The notes below the pieces were generated by a model. The model saw nothing but the letters and a program-made list of their open reading frames with translations, did not search any database and had not been told where the DNA came from. From the NCBI GenBank assembly GCA_016183065.1, contig JACPFF010000017.1, positions 1-57,549 of the forward strand: a stretch of DNA of 57,549 bases, read 5' to 3'. Position 1 is the first letter of the stretch, and each line of letters begins with the position of its first letter. Below are positions 25,004 through 34,334 of this stretch, in pieces. Source of the stretch: Deltaproteobacteria bacterium (GTDB lineage Bacteria; UBA10199; GCA-002796325; JACPFF01). Position numbers and translations under genes: made by a program.

Positions 25004-27244
25004 CTATTGCAGCACGCCGCCGATCACGGCGGGGGCAGTGGTCACTGTCGGTGCCGCGTCGAGTTCCGGATCGGTAAAGCCGTTGGTTGGCGCCTCGATC
25101 CCCTCCGTGCTTAAACCGGCACAGGTACTCACATCCACCTCGGCCATGGTCTGCTCAATCGCCATCGCCTTGGTGTACATGGGAGTTCCGTCACAATCGA
25201 GTTCGGTCCCTTCATCAAGGATAAACTGTGCGATCCAGAGTGTGAACTCACCGTCTTCACTCGCCACTTCCTCGAACGGGATACCAAAGAGCCGTCCTTC
25301 CCCATGGTAATCGAGATAATAGGTGCCATTCTCGGCGTTCTGGTAGAGACACTTGAGTGGCGCTTCGAACTCGACGGCTTCCCCGTTCGCATCGAGGAGA
25401 CCGGTGTAAAAGTTCCAGGTGTTGGGGCCCGCCTCCCACATGTACTGTGTCTCTTGCGACCAGGCCTCCCAGAAATTTTCGAGGGTGGCGCTGGTGGGGA
25501 GCATGGCCCCACTGCGCATGCCCCAGAAGTTCGGGCTCGATGCGTCGACCTCGGCTCCCAAGGCAATGCTGACGTCCTCCCCTTCACGTTTCAGCGTCAT
25601 GTCATCGGCGCTGACGGTGTAGGTGTACGGTGCTGTGTCATTATCCATGATATCCTCTTCAAAGAGGGCGCCGGTGTCGAAAAGCTCTGCCGTCAATGGG
25701 GCTACGGGGCACATGGAATAACACTTGAGGTCGAGATCGCCGGAGGCAAAAATCGCGTCGCTCGGCGTGACGAACTCCTCCTTGTACAGTGGCACCGACA
25801 GGTCGTTCGAGAGGACGCCACTTTCCGGGACCACAATGTCCAGATTCCCCAGCCCTTGTTTCCAGAGCCCGATAAAGGCAAAGGGGGTGAGCGTCACGAC
25901 TTCTTCGGGGATCGTTATCTGACTGCAACCGGTCGGGCCGCATTGGTCGATGGCGAATTTGACGAGGTTTGTTCCGTCCCAGCGGACCAGATAGGTCTGT
26001 GCTGATTCCTGTTCCCACAGATAGAAGATGTCGTTGAGAAAATCTCCCAGGGTCAAGTCTTCCCGCGTGCGCCGGATCAACCGGCCACCACCCTGGAAAA
26101 TGGTATAGGAAGCTGTTCCATCCCCATTGGTCACGGTATCGCCCGGCGACAAGGCCCCCAGATGTTCCGGCAGCCAGACGCCATAATAATCGGCCCATCC
26201 AAAATCTTCCTCCGAACTCCCCACGCGAATTTCCATCCCTGAATCTCGCGCCACCCGGGCGCCATCCGCCGTATAGAGATTGTACTCCCAGACATTCTTT
26301 CGAAAATTTTCACGATCCAGACATTTTGTCTTATCCCCAAAATCCGCCAAATAATGCGCGCTATCGAAGGCCACGCTCACCGTCTCATGGAACGCCCCCC
26401 CGCCGTCCTTCCCCATTGCTCCGCTGTTGTTCACATACGCCGTTCCCGAAGAACCATCTGGCGTAATTATGGCGTGCGTCTCTTCCTGAAAAAATTCTCC
26501 TCCGTCGATGACCATCTGGAAATCGGCGAGGCCATCCTCGGTATTTGACGATGTCAGGTTTCCGGTCATGAGTGCGGCACCATCGAGATAGCCGACAAAA
26601 TTCATCGAAAAAATCCCGAAGGGATTGGTGTCGCTTTTCCCCTCCGTAATCGTCAACTCGGCACGAATTTCCTCAAAGGGGTCCTCTTGGGTCGGTTCGC
26701 TTTCAACCCAGAATCTGACGATCTGCGGACTTGCATCGTCGGTCCGGGAGGAATTCACCACCCAGCTCTCGAATTCCCGCTGCTCGCCCGATGACTGGTT
26801 GGATCCTTCGCTCGACTGGTCTTCATGTCGTCCACTGCAGGCGTCGATATCGATCATGGCCAGATAGTTTCCATCATTCACCATATCCCCGTATTTTGTC
26901 TGTTCGACACTGCACAGAATCTCGTTGATCAGATCGAGGACCTGCATCGACTCATCGTACACCCACAGTTCCGCCTCATCGGTCTCGTAATCACTCCCGG
27001 ACGGTGCGGTGAATTTCATCAGCGACACCAGCTTGGAGAGGTTTGCCGCCGTCCCACTCTCAGCTGCGGTTACAAGGGACATTTGATCGGCAATCTCAAG
27101 TGCGGTGCCATTGCCCGTTGTCGTTGTGGTCGTGCTCGAACCGCTGCCGCTACCGCAACCTCCGGCACCACCGAGAGTCACGGCCGTGCCAAGCATCGTG
27201 ATGAACGTCAAATAGGTGATACGCCACCGGAGTGTTCTGTTCAT
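25004..27244 (-). CDS. Large uncharacterised lipoprotein
   Basis: A 746-residue secreted protein of unknown function. The ATG at 27244 follows an AAGGGGG site. The signal peptide ends near GGAGGC, a weak lipobox, followed by a Gly/Ser and poly-Thr linker (CGSGSGSSTTTTTTGNG). The rest is acidic and beta-rich, with recurrent segments such as GTAYVNNSGAMGKDGGGAF and TYYLDYHGEGRLFGIPFEE, and a scattering of cysteines suited to periplasmic disulfides. It contains no catalytic motif that I recognise. It probably sits in the outer membrane or on the surface. It is monocistronic, 3' to 3' with mglA. Confidence 0.7.
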   Translation of the reverse strand: MNRTLRWRITYLTFITMLGTAVTLGGAGGCGSGSGSSTTTTTTGNGTALEIADQMSLVTAAESGTAANLSKLVSLMKFTAPSGSDYETDEAELWVYDESMQVLDLINEILCSVEQTKYGDMVNDGNYLAMIDIDACSGRHEDQSSEGSNQSSGEQREFESWVVNSSRTDDASPQIVRFWVESEPTQEDPFEEIRAELTITEGKSDTNPFGIFSMNFVGYLDGAALMTGNLTSSNTEDGLADFQMVIDGGEFFQEETHAIITPDGSSGTAYVNNSGAMGKDGGGAFHETVSVAFDSAHYLADFGDKTKCLDRENFRKNVWEYNLYTADGARVARDSGMEIRVGSSEEDFGWADYYGVWLPEHLGALSPGDTVTNGDGTASYTIFQGGGRLIRRTREDLTLGDFLNDIFYLWEQESAQTYLVRWDGTNLVKFAIDQCGPTGCSQITIPEEVVTLTPFAFIGLWKQGLGNLDIVVPESGVLSNDLSVPLYKEEFVTPSDAIFASGDLDLKCYSMCPVAPLTAELFDTGALFEEDIMDNDTAPYTYTVSADDMTLKREGEDVSIALGAEVDASSPNFWGMRSGAMLPTSATLENFWEAWSQETQYMWEAGPNTWNFYTGLLDANGEAVEFEAPLKCLYQNAENGTYYLDYHGEGRLFGIPFEEVASEDGEFTLWIAQFILDEGTELDCDGTPMYTKAMAIEQTMAEVDVSTCAGLSTEGIEAPTNGFTDPELDAAPTVTTAPAVIGGVLQ

Positions 27245-27370
27245 GGGATCCCCCTTCATCGTAACGACATGAAGACAGCAAAAATTGCACCAAGGTCCCC
27301 GGATTCAATCTTCCTGCGATATCAACGTATTGAACGCTATTCGGTGCGATAAGTGGGTGATGATTCACTG

Positions 27371-27409
27371 AAAACATACCGAAATCGCTGGGATCTGGAG
27401 GTATGTTTT
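27371..27409. repeat. 10-bp inverted repeat in the gap before the ParB-like gene
   Basis: AAAACATACC (27371-27380) and GGTATGTTTT (27400-27409) form a perfect 10-bp inverted repeat with a 19-nt spacer in the 277-bp gap between two divergent genes. It may be an operator or an RNA hairpin. Apart from it I see nothing gene-like in this gap. Confidence 0.4.
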
Positions 27410-27521
27410 ACCCATGCAGGGTTGCCAACGGCGGTCCCCCGATCGCACACAACTTTTCCGGCATCTTGCCGATACTCTCCATAAGGGGGCATATTGCCCG
27501 TTTTGGCCTTTCTGGTAGAGC

Positions 27522-29363
27522 ATGGGTGCATCGTCCAACATATCGCCATCGCCCGTAACGGTCCGGCAGGCCCGGAGCGCACTGACGCCCGTCCGGGTGG
27601 AACAGCTCTGGCGGAGACGACCGCCACTGCTGGCGTCATCGCTACAACAGGCCGGGGCCGACCACTATCTTCGGGCACTTCCGCAGTGGCGAGATCCGCT
27701 CGATGTCCCGCCGCGGCAGTTCCATGGCCCCTTTCAGGTGCCACCGGTGCGGGTCTACAGTAACAGGGGGTTGGTCCCTGTGGGTGAGGAGCATGCCCAG
27801 GTCGTGGAGATGGTCTGTGACGTCCTCCCATTTATGCGAACAGCCCTTGTCGATGCGCGCTTGATCCGTCCGGCCCATTCGCTCTCCGAAGGACGGGCCT
27901 CTGATCTTGTCGCAGAGAAGGTCGCCGGCATGCGTGCCACATTGGCGCGCTGGCAGGGACGCTATCCGCGCGATTGGGAACGCCGTGGCGTGCGGATTAT
28001 GGAGGCGCTGACGCGTGGCGACAAATCCGGGAAAAATAGTCGGCTCCTCATCGGTGGCGTTGCGGATGATCCGGCCTCCTGCTTCCTGCTGAATGGGCAC
28101 CGCCGCTTTGCGGCGCTCCTCTTCCTCGCAGCAACCGGTGAAATCCCCCTCGAATGGCTACGGCATATCCCGGTCTATTTTGTCGAACTCCACTCTCATC
28201 GGGAAATCGAGAAAATGTTACGGGGTACTCGACTCTCCCTCTCCGAAGTGCTTGCCGAAATCTGGGTGGAGGAGACCACGCCAGCCACAGCCCTTGCGGC
28301 ATTGCGTGCCTCGTGTTCCGCACCGAAGATGTTTTTGGGACCTGTGGACCTCCGATTGTGGCTCAAGGGCCCGATGTTGACCAATTGGGCCATGCAGAGG
28401 CTCCTTGCCCTCCATCAGGCCAACAAACTCGTCGGGGTGGCCGATGTGGAGGCAACCCTCTTTGCCATGTTTCTCCATTTCGACGTGATTCCGCTGAAAG
28501 ATGAACAGGACATTATTCAATGGCTCTCTGCCCGTCCGCACTGTGTGGAACAGATCTTCGAACGTATTCGCGGGGATTGGCGGTCGATCCTCACCTACTT
28601 TGAAGTGCTCCGGGTATGGGATGAGGCATCGGTCATCCTCCTGCTCCGCGAGGGATTGGCGTGCGCCATCTCTCCGGCGATTTTTCTCGAGAAGAGCATT
28701 GAGTATCTCGCAGAGCACCCACAGCCGGAGATGGCCCTTTTGTTTCTTCCGCACTATGTCTCACCGATTTTACACGCGCGCTATGCCATGATGGATCGCA
28801 ATCCGGCCCGGTTGCCGATTGCGGAGGTCATCCGGTGCGTGTCACAGCCATGGAGCTCCGGCAGTCCTGATGACGTGGCGAGTTTAGAGGATCGGATCCG
28901 TGCGTATCTCGGTTCGTTGGTCGATCCATTGGAGAAACAGCCTGGATGGCCCATGGCCACGCCCAATTTCTGGCATGCAGCGCGCGATGAAGAGACCGTG
29001 CGTGCGATCGCAGGCGATTTGACATCGTACTGGGGAACGGCCGCGCAGTGGCACGCACTGGTGACGCAGTTTCCGTCTTCAGGTGCAATATGCCATAGCT
29101 CGACCGAAGATATCCAACAGTATTGCCACAACATTGCCGAGGATCTTGCGTGGTGGGAGAGTATCGACCGTGAAGAGGTTCGTCAGCATACCGCGCGGCG
29201 CATCTGGTGGGTGAACCGCATCCTCGATTCGACGGACTCCGCTGCATGGATGGAACTACGCGATTATTATCAGAGCCGTGGGTACGCCGAGGCCGTCGAG
29301 TGGGCTGAGGGGTGGCGACAAGAACTCGTTCTCAGGGAGGACTCGGAGCCGAAGGGTCAGTAG
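27522..29363 (+). CDS. ParB/sulfiredoxin-like-fold protein of unknown function
   Basis: A 613-residue cytoplasmic protein. Residues about 175-225 (RLLIGGVADDPASCFLLNGHRRFAALL ends with IPVYFVE) resemble the ParB/Srx fold, with NGHRR at 191-195 in the position of the ParB GERR box. That fold binds CTP in ParB and cuts DNA or transfers phosphate in relatives. The remaining two-thirds is helical, Trp-rich and has no recognised motif. The gene is single and ends 8 bp from a convergent RNA ligase gene. The start at 27522 has no clear Shine-Dalgarno or leaderless promoter, so the true start may be downstream. The domain call is tentative. Confidence 0.55.
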   Translation: MGASSNISPSPVTVRQARSALTPVRVEQLWRRRPPLLASSLQQAGADHYLRALPQWRDPLDVPPRQFHGPFQVPPVRVYSNRGLVPVGEEHAQVVEMVCDVLPFMRTALVDARLIRPAHSLSEGRASDLVAEKVAGMRATLARWQGRYPRDWERRGVRIMEALTRGDKSGKNSRLLIGGVADDPASCFLLNGHRRFAALLFLAATGEIPLEWLRHIPVYFVELHSHREIEKMLRGTRLSLSEVLAEIWVEETTPATALAALRASCSAPKMFLGPVDLRLWLKGPMLTNWAMQRLLALHQANKLVGVADVEATLFAMFLHFDVIPLKDEQDIIQWLSARPHCVEQIFERIRGDWRSILTYFEVLRVWDEASVILLLREGLACAISPAIFLEKSIEYLAEHPQPEMALLFLPHYVSPILHARYAMMDRNPARLPIAEVIRCVSQPWSSGSPDDVASLEDRIRAYLGSLVDPLEKQPGWPMATPNFWHAARDEETVRAIAGDLTSYWGTAAQWHALVTQFPSSGAICHSSTEDIQQYCHNIAEDLAWWESIDREEVRQHTARRIWWVNRILDSTDSAAWMELRDYYQSRGYAEAVEWAEGWRQELVLREDSEPKGQ

Positions 29364-29371
29364 ACCACTGG

Positions 29372-30337
29372 TTATGATTTGGACGACTTGAGGTATGCCA
29401 TCAGCAGCTGCTTCGTCTGCTGCACGATCAACGGGCTCACGGTTTTCCACTCGAGGCCGGTCTGTTCCAGGGCCCGCGCGCCTTCGCGTTTGATATCCTG
29501 GCCCATCCGTTTCATCACCTCGCCCATGGCCGCCATGGTGATTGGGATGCCGGCCTCGCGCAATTGGTCGAGGACGTGCTGCAGGCGCATGTCGGTGACA
29601 AACTCCTCGACAAATGCCGTGGCGGATGGTGGCGCGGCTTCGCGCGGTTTCTTGGGCGTCTTGGGGTGACGCTGTTGGGAGGCGCGCTCCGCCCATTTGC
29701 CGACCTTGTATTTGGCAATGAGCATGTTCCCCTTGTCGTCCCACATCGGCACCGGTGGCCGGATGACGATCCCCTCGATTGTGTTCTCCGGATCGACGAT
29801 ACCGTTTTCCTCGCCGACGCGCGACATGGTATCGATCAGGCCATCGAACGCGGCCTGATCGGGCCGTCCCCGGTAGAGGATCGGCATGGTGCGGAGGCCC
29901 ACCCGCGCGGCCAGGGCGGGGAGCGCATCCTGCGGCACGTATTGGCCGTCCATCTTGGCATCGAAGAGCCGAAAGTCATTTCCCTGGCAGTAACGGATCC
30001 CTTTCTGGATCTGCGGCCACCCCTTTTCGGGCGTCCCGCTCCCGTGCCATTCGCCAAAGAGGAGGGCATCGTGCCCCTCGAAGGCCGTCCATATCCGCAC
30101 GCCCAGGCCGGTGTCGAGGACCCACGCGACAAATCCCTGCCCCTCTTTGGACGTCGGCGTCAGGTTGGCAAATTCGAGCCGGCGGCCGCCGATCCGCAAG
30201 ACGCCGTCGATCCAGCCGATCCGCATGGCACTGCCGTGCACTTTTTCCGTGGCAATGACTTCGGGCCACTCAAAGAGCGTGGTGACTTCCTCGATATTTT
30301 CGATGTGCGGATATTGCGTGAATTTGTCTCGCGTCAT
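29372..30337 (-). CDS. RNA ligase, Rnl2-like nucleotidyltransferase
   Basis: The 321-residue protein has the covalent nucleotidyltransferase motifs of T4 Rnl2-type RNA ligases. Motif I is EKVHGSAMRIG (lysine at about residue 32, AMPylated in the family), motif III-like segments include DALLFGEWHG, motif IV is EGIVIRPP and motif V is AKYKVGKW. A helical C-terminal domain follows (residues 215-321). Such enzymes seal nicks or ends in RNA with ATP. The ATG at 30337 is 5 nt after the transaldolase stop, so it appears to be the last gene of the dap-folK-tal operon. Its substrate is unknown; RNA repair is the likely role. Confidence 0.82.
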   Translation of the reverse strand: MTRDKFTQYPHIENIEEVTTLFEWPEVIATEKVHGSAMRIGWIDGVLRIGGRRLEFANLTPTSKEGQGFVAWVLDTGLGVRIWTAFEGHDALLFGEWHGSGTPEKGWPQIQKGIRYCQGNDFRLFDAKMDGQYVPQDALPALAARVGLRTMPILYRGRPDQAAFDGLIDTMSRVGEENGIVDPENTIEGIVIRPPVPMWDDKGNMLIAKYKVGKWAERASQQRHPKTPKKPREAAPPSATAFVEEFVTDMRLQHVLDQLREAGIPITMAAMGEVMKRMGQDIKREGARALEQTGLEWKTVSPLIVQQTKQLLMAYLKSSKS

Positions 30338-30342
30338 ACGGC

Positions 30343-30993
30343 CTACGATCGCTTCGGCACCTTTTCCCAGTCGGCCAGAAACTTGGCCAGACCGGTATCG
30401 GTCAGCGGATGTTTCACCAACTGGGCAAAGACGCTCCACGGGATCGTGCAGACATCTGCGCCGAGGAGTGCGGCATCGCGGACATGGAGCGGGTTGCGGA
30501 CACTCGCGACCAGGACCTTCGTGGCGAAATCGTAGTTGTGGTAGATCGTCACGATCTCCTCGATCAACTCCATCCCCTCTGCGGAGATGTCGTCGAGCCG
30601 GCCGATGAACGGACTCACGTAGGTCGCACCCGCCTTGGCGGCGAGGAGGGCCTGCGTGGGAGAGAAGCAGAGCGTCACATTGGTGTTGATCCCCGCTTTG
30701 GTCAGGGTACGGACGGCCTTCAGACCTTCGGCGATCAAGGGGACCTTGACCACGACGTTGGACCCCAGTTCAACGAGTTGATGGGCCTCCGCAACAATGC
30801 CGTCGTGCTCCGTGCCGACCACTTCGAGACTCACGGGACCTTTGACCTCGGCCAGGATCTCCCGCACCACGCCGTGAAAATCCCGCCCGGTCTTGGCGAC
30901 CAGGCTCGGATTGGTCGTAACGCCGTCGAGCAGGCCCATAGCATTGGCCTGGCGAATTTCATGAATATCAGCGGTATCTAAGAAGAACTCCAT
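30343..30993 (-). CDS. tal: Transaldolase, short (TalC/Fsa-like) type
   Basis: Transaldolase moves a dihydroxyacetone unit between sugar phosphates in the pentose phosphate pathway. This 216-residue protein is the short form ([32 protein letters not shown]). It has the Schiff-base lysine in [45 protein letters not shown] and the terminal FLADWEK. The start at 30993 has a GGAGG site and overlaps folK by 16 nt. The close relatives with fructose-6-phosphate aldolase activity cannot be excluded. Confidence 0.92.
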   Translation of the reverse strand: MEFFLDTADIHEIRQANAMGLLDGVTTNPSLVAKTGRDFHGVVREILAEVKGPVSLEVVGTEHDGIVAEAHQLVELGSNVVVKVPLIAEGLKAVRTLTKAGINTNVTLCFSPTQALLAAKAGATYVSPFIGRLDDISAEGMELIEEIVTIYHNYDFATKVLVASVRNPLHVRDAALLGADVCTIPWSVFAQLVKHPLTDTGLAKFLADWEKVPKRS

Positions 30994-31463
30994 AGTGCCT
31001 CCAATAACGCGGTTGCGGTCCGCTTGAGGATCGGATGTTCCCAGTCGGGTGCGATCTCCGCGAGCGGCTCTAGCACAAACGGGCGCTGATGCAACTCCGG
31101 ATGTGGCAAGGTGGGCCGGCCCTGCGCCGGTGTCCACACCAGATCGTCATAGGCCAGGAGATCGATATCGATCGGCCGAGGTCCCCATCGACGCCCTGAC
31201 CGCACCCGTCCCAGACGCTTTTCGATATCATCGCAGATATCAAGGAGGAGTTCGGGCATGAGTGACGTCCGAATGGCGATCACCCCGTTGATATAGGGGG
31301 CCTGCATGTCATGCGGATCTGGCGTCAGGGCCGGGTACTCGCGCAACTGCGACTGGGCCACCAGATCGATCCCGCTGTGCCGGCTCAATGTGTCGATGGC
31401 CGCCTGGCACAGCCTGCGCCGATTCCCCTCGTTTGACCCGATGCCGAGATAGACAAGCGCCAT
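30978..31463 (-). CDS. folK: 6-hydroxymethyl-7,8-dihydropterin pyrophosphokinase
   Basis: FolK transfers diphosphate from ATP to the pterin in folate synthesis. The 161-residue protein begins [15 protein letters not shown] and has the family signature [17 protein letters not shown] with the metal-binding aspartates, then [21 protein letters not shown]. It sits between dapL and tal in the same leftward run, 32 bp after dapL. Confidence 0.95.
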   Translation of the reverse strand: MALVYLGIGSNEGNRRRLCQAAIDTLSRHSGIDLVAQSQLREYPALTPDPHDMQAPYINGVIAIRTSLMPELLLDICDDIEKRLGRVRSGRRWGPRPIDIDLLAYDDLVWTPAQGRPTLPHPELHQRPFVLEPLAEIAPDWEHPILKRTATALLEALWSSS

Positions 31464-31495
31464 GCGCGGAATATCCTAGTTTTTTCAACCACCTG

Positions 31496-32659
31496 CTAGA
31501 GGACCCTGGCGATACGATCGGCCGCTTCCTCCAGCCGGTCGGCGTCCGCCGTGAGTGTGAAGCGGACGTATCCTTCGCCATGTGCACCAAAACCGACGCC
31601 CGGTGTCAGAATGACTCCGGCCTGTTCCATGATGCGTGTGACAAAAGTCGTGGAGCTCTCCGATGTGGGGACCCGCGTCCAAAGATAGAAGGTTGCCTTG
31701 GGCACGGCAACATCCCACCCTCCTTTGCGCAGGCGGTCGACAAACCGGTCCCGGCGATGCTGGTACGAGGCGCGAATGCTCTCCACCGTCGGTGCGGCAA
31801 TGGTGAGCGCTGTCACACCAGCGTCTTGCACGGCCGTGAAGACGCCCGAGTCGACATTCGTCTTGATCTTTGCCAGGCCACTGACGAGGCTTTGGTGCCC
31901 CACGGCAAATCCGATCCGCCAGCCGGTCATGTTGAAGGTCTTCGAGAGTGAATGAAATTCGATGGCCACATCGCGCGCGCCCTCCACCTCGAAAATCGAG
32001 GGGGGGCGCTCGTTGTCGAAGAAGATTTCCATGTAGGCCGCATCATGCACGATGCAGAGCCGATGCGCGCGCGCAAAGGCGACCGCCTCGGCAAAAAATG
32101 TCCGCGTGGCACAGGCCGCTGTGGGATTGTTGGGATAGTTGAGAAAGAGGATCCGTGCGCGGGCCGCAATATCGGCCGGGATCTCCCGGAACGACGGGAG
32201 AAACCCGTGCTCCGCGCGGAGAGGGAGATAGTACGGCACGGCACCGCAAAATTGCGTGCTCGTGTTGTAGACCGGATATCCCGGATCGGGGAGAAGCGCG
32301 ATGTCGCCGGGATTCAAAAAGGCGAGGGGAAAGTGCGCAATCCCTTCCTTGCTCCCGATCAGCGCGATGCACTCTTCCTCTGGTGAGAATGCCGCACGGT
32401 AATGCCGCTCGATCCAGTCGCACGCCGCCTGCCGAAATGCATGTGCGCCGATATAGGAGGGATATTGATGGTAGGCGGGGCGCCGAATGGCCGTTCCCAT
32501 GGCCTCCACAATCGGTGCCGGTGTCGGTTGATCCGGATCGCCGATGCTCAAGCTGATCAGGTTGATTCCCTTTGCCTGGAGTGCGGCCTTTTTTTTATCG
32601 AGATCGGCAAAGAGATAGGGCGGTAAATCACGAACGCGGTCCGCCAGGGGGAATGTCAT
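31496..32659 (-). CDS. dapL: LL-diaminopimelate aminotransferase
   Basis: DapL converts tetrahydrodipicolinate directly to LL-diaminopimelate in one PLP-dependent step, bypassing the acylated DapD/E route. The 387-residue fold-type I aminotransferase has ISLSIGDPDQPTP, NYPNNPTAA, the PLP-lysine motif SLSKTFNMTGWRIGF and a C-terminal YVRFTL. A purely aspartate/alanine aminotransferase role is possible by sequence, but its place between dapB and folK in a dapF-dapA-dapB cluster supports DapL. The ATG at 32659 has GGAGA upstream. Confidence 0.88.
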   Translation of the reverse strand: MTFPLADRVRDLPPYLFADLDKKKAALQAKGINLISLSIGDPDQPTPAPIVEAMGTAIRRPAYHQYPSYIGAHAFRQAACDWIERHYRAAFSPEEECIALIGSKEGIAHFPLAFLNPGDIALLPDPGYPVYNTSTQFCGAVPYYLPLRAEHGFLPSFREIPADIAARARILFLNYPNNPTAACATRTFFAEAVAFARAHRLCIVHDAAYMEIFFDNERPPSIFEVEGARDVAIEFHSLSKTFNMTGWRIGFAVGHQSLVSGLAKIKTNVDSGVFTAVQDAGVTALTIAAPTVESIRASYQHRRDRFVDRLRKGGWDVAVPKATFYLWTRVPTSESSTTFVTRIMEQAGVILTPGVGFGAHGEGYVRFTLTADADRLEEAADRIARVL

Positions 32660-32672
32660 CGTGGTCTCCAGA

Positions 32673-33431
32673 TTACGGCTTCGTGAGCCCCAACATGTCG
32701 GCCATGGCATAACGCCCGGCGGGTTTTCCCACGAGCCATTGGGCGGCGGCCACGGCGCCACGGGCAAAAATCACCCGTTCCTTGGCCTGATGCCGAATGG
32801 TGATGACATCGCCAGGGCTTTCAAACGTGATGGTGTGATCGCCGATGACCTCACCTTCGCGATACGATTGCATACGCACGGACTCCGGTGTACGCCCGGC
32901 CGCGGCCGTGACGAGTTCACGCAATTTTTTTGCCGTTCCGCTCGGGGCATCCTTCTTGTGGACGTGATGCGTCTCGTCAATGCGGATGGCATAATCGCCA
33001 CCGCAGACGTTGGCCAGTCGCTCCGCCACATGCCAGAAGAGATTGACCCCTATGCTCATGTTGGGACTCAGGAGGATGGCCGTGTGCGCGGCGGTCTTGC
33101 GCAAGCCGGTCAGTTGCTCAGTCGAGAAACCGGTCGTGCCGATGACCAACGGCACGTGCTCCTCAGCAGCGCATGCAGCATGGACGACCGAGGCCTCCGG
33201 CGCGGTAAAGTCGATGACGACATCGCACCGGGCCATCACGGCGTGCGGGCGGTCGGCAAAGGTCACCCCGAGTGCGCCATGCCCGAGTGCGGTCCCGACA
33301 TCCTGGCCAATGAGCGCATGGCCGGCGTGTTCAGTGACCCCGGTGAGGGTGCACGCCGGCGACTCCAACACGGCCGCCACCAACGCGCGTCCCATCCGTC
33401 CGGCTCCTCCCACAATCGCCACGCGGATCAT
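32673..33431 (-). CDS. dapB: 4-hydroxy-tetrahydrodipicolinate reductase
   Basis: DapB reduces the DapA product with NAD(P)H. The 252-residue protein has the Rossmann start MIRVAIVGGAGRMGRAL, DFTAPEA, GTTGF, the substrate-binding ETHHVHKKDAPSGTA segment and a C-terminal GRYAMADMLGL. Its ATG overlaps the dapA stop by 4 nt and it is followed by dapL 13 nt later. Confidence 0.95.
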   Translation of the reverse strand: MIRVAIVGGAGRMGRALVAAVLESPACTLTGVTEHAGHALIGQDVGTALGHGALGVTFADRPHAVMARCDVVIDFTAPEASVVHAACAAEEHVPLVIGTTGFSTEQLTGLRKTAAHTAILLSPNMSIGVNLFWHVAERLANVCGGDYAIRIDETHHVHKKDAPSGTAKKLRELVTAAAGRTPESVRMQSYREGEVIGDHTITFESPGDVITIRHQAKERVIFARGAVAAAQWLVGKPAGRYAMADMLGLTKP

Positions 33432-34324
33432 GCGCACTCCCTGGCCGATGGTGTCAGCACTCCGGCCGCGCGCAAGACTTGCGCGAGCCGCTCGCGAGTG
33501 CCCGGTTCCATGGCGCACAAGGGGAGGCGCCACTCTTCCGCACAACGTCCCATCATGGCGAGTGCGGTTTTGACAGGTATCGGATTTGGTTCATAGAACA
33601 TGGCGGCATCGATCGGGAGGAGGGTCTCTTGCCACTGTTTTGCCGCAGCGGCCTTTCCCGCATGCCATGCCTCCCAGCAGTCGGCGACCTCTTTGGGCAT
33701 CACGTTTGCCGTCACGGAAATCGCACCCCGATAGCCGAGTTGATAGAGGGGGAGATTGAAATCGTCATTCCCCGAAAAAAGGGTGAAACCGGCGGGAACG
33801 CTCTGCATATGGGCACGGGACTGATCCATGTTTCCTGCCGCATCCTTCAGGCCGACAATGTTTTCCACCGTGGCCAGGTGTGTCACGGTTTCCGGCAGCA
33901 TGTTGACGCCGGTCCGGCCCGGGACATTGTAAAGGATAATGGGGAGCGGGGTCGCCCGCGCAACGGCCTCAAAATGGAGCCGGAGTCCGCGTTGCGTCGG
34001 CTTGTTGTAGTAGGGGGTCACATGGAGCAGTCCGTCGGCGCCGCAGTCGGCGCACAGTTTCGACCACTCGATGGCCTTGGCGGTGATATTGGCGCCTGCA
34101 CCGGCAACAACCGGCACGCGACCACGCGCGGTTTCCACGGCCAGCGTCACCACGCGACGATATTCGTCCGGCGTGAGGGCACCGGCCTCGCCGGTCGTGC
34201 CGCACGGTACAATCCCGTGGACGCCCGACGCAATGACCCACTCAATGTGACGCCGCAACGCGGCTTCGTCGAGGAGACCATGATGCATGGGGGTGATGAG
34301 GGCGGGAAAGACACCTGTCAACAT
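33428..34324 (-). CDS. dapA: 4-hydroxy-tetrahydrodipicolinate synthase
   Basis: DapA condenses pyruvate with aspartate semialdehyde to open lysine and diaminopimelate synthesis. The 298-residue TIM barrel has GTTGEAGALTPDEY, HVTPYYNKPTQRGL, the catalytic tyrosine in YNVPGRTGVN and the Schiff-base lysine in IVGLKDAAGN. The ATG at 34324 is preceded by AGGAGG. It follows dapF by 10 nt. Confidence 0.96.
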   Translation of the reverse strand: MLTGVFPALITPMHHGLLDEAALRRHIEWVIASGVHGIVPCGTTGEAGALTPDEYRRVVTLAVETARGRVPVVAGAGANITAKAIEWSKLCADCGADGLLHVTPYYNKPTQRGLRLHFEAVARATPLPIILYNVPGRTGVNMLPETVTHLATVENIVGLKDAAGNMDQSRAHMQSVPAGFTLFSGNDDFNLPLYQLGYRGAISVTANVMPKEVADCWEAWHAGKAAAAKQWQETLLPIDAAMFYEPNPIPVKTALAMMGRCAEEWRLPLCAMEPGTRERLAQVLRAAGVLTPSARECA

Positions 34325-34334
34325 CGACAACCTC

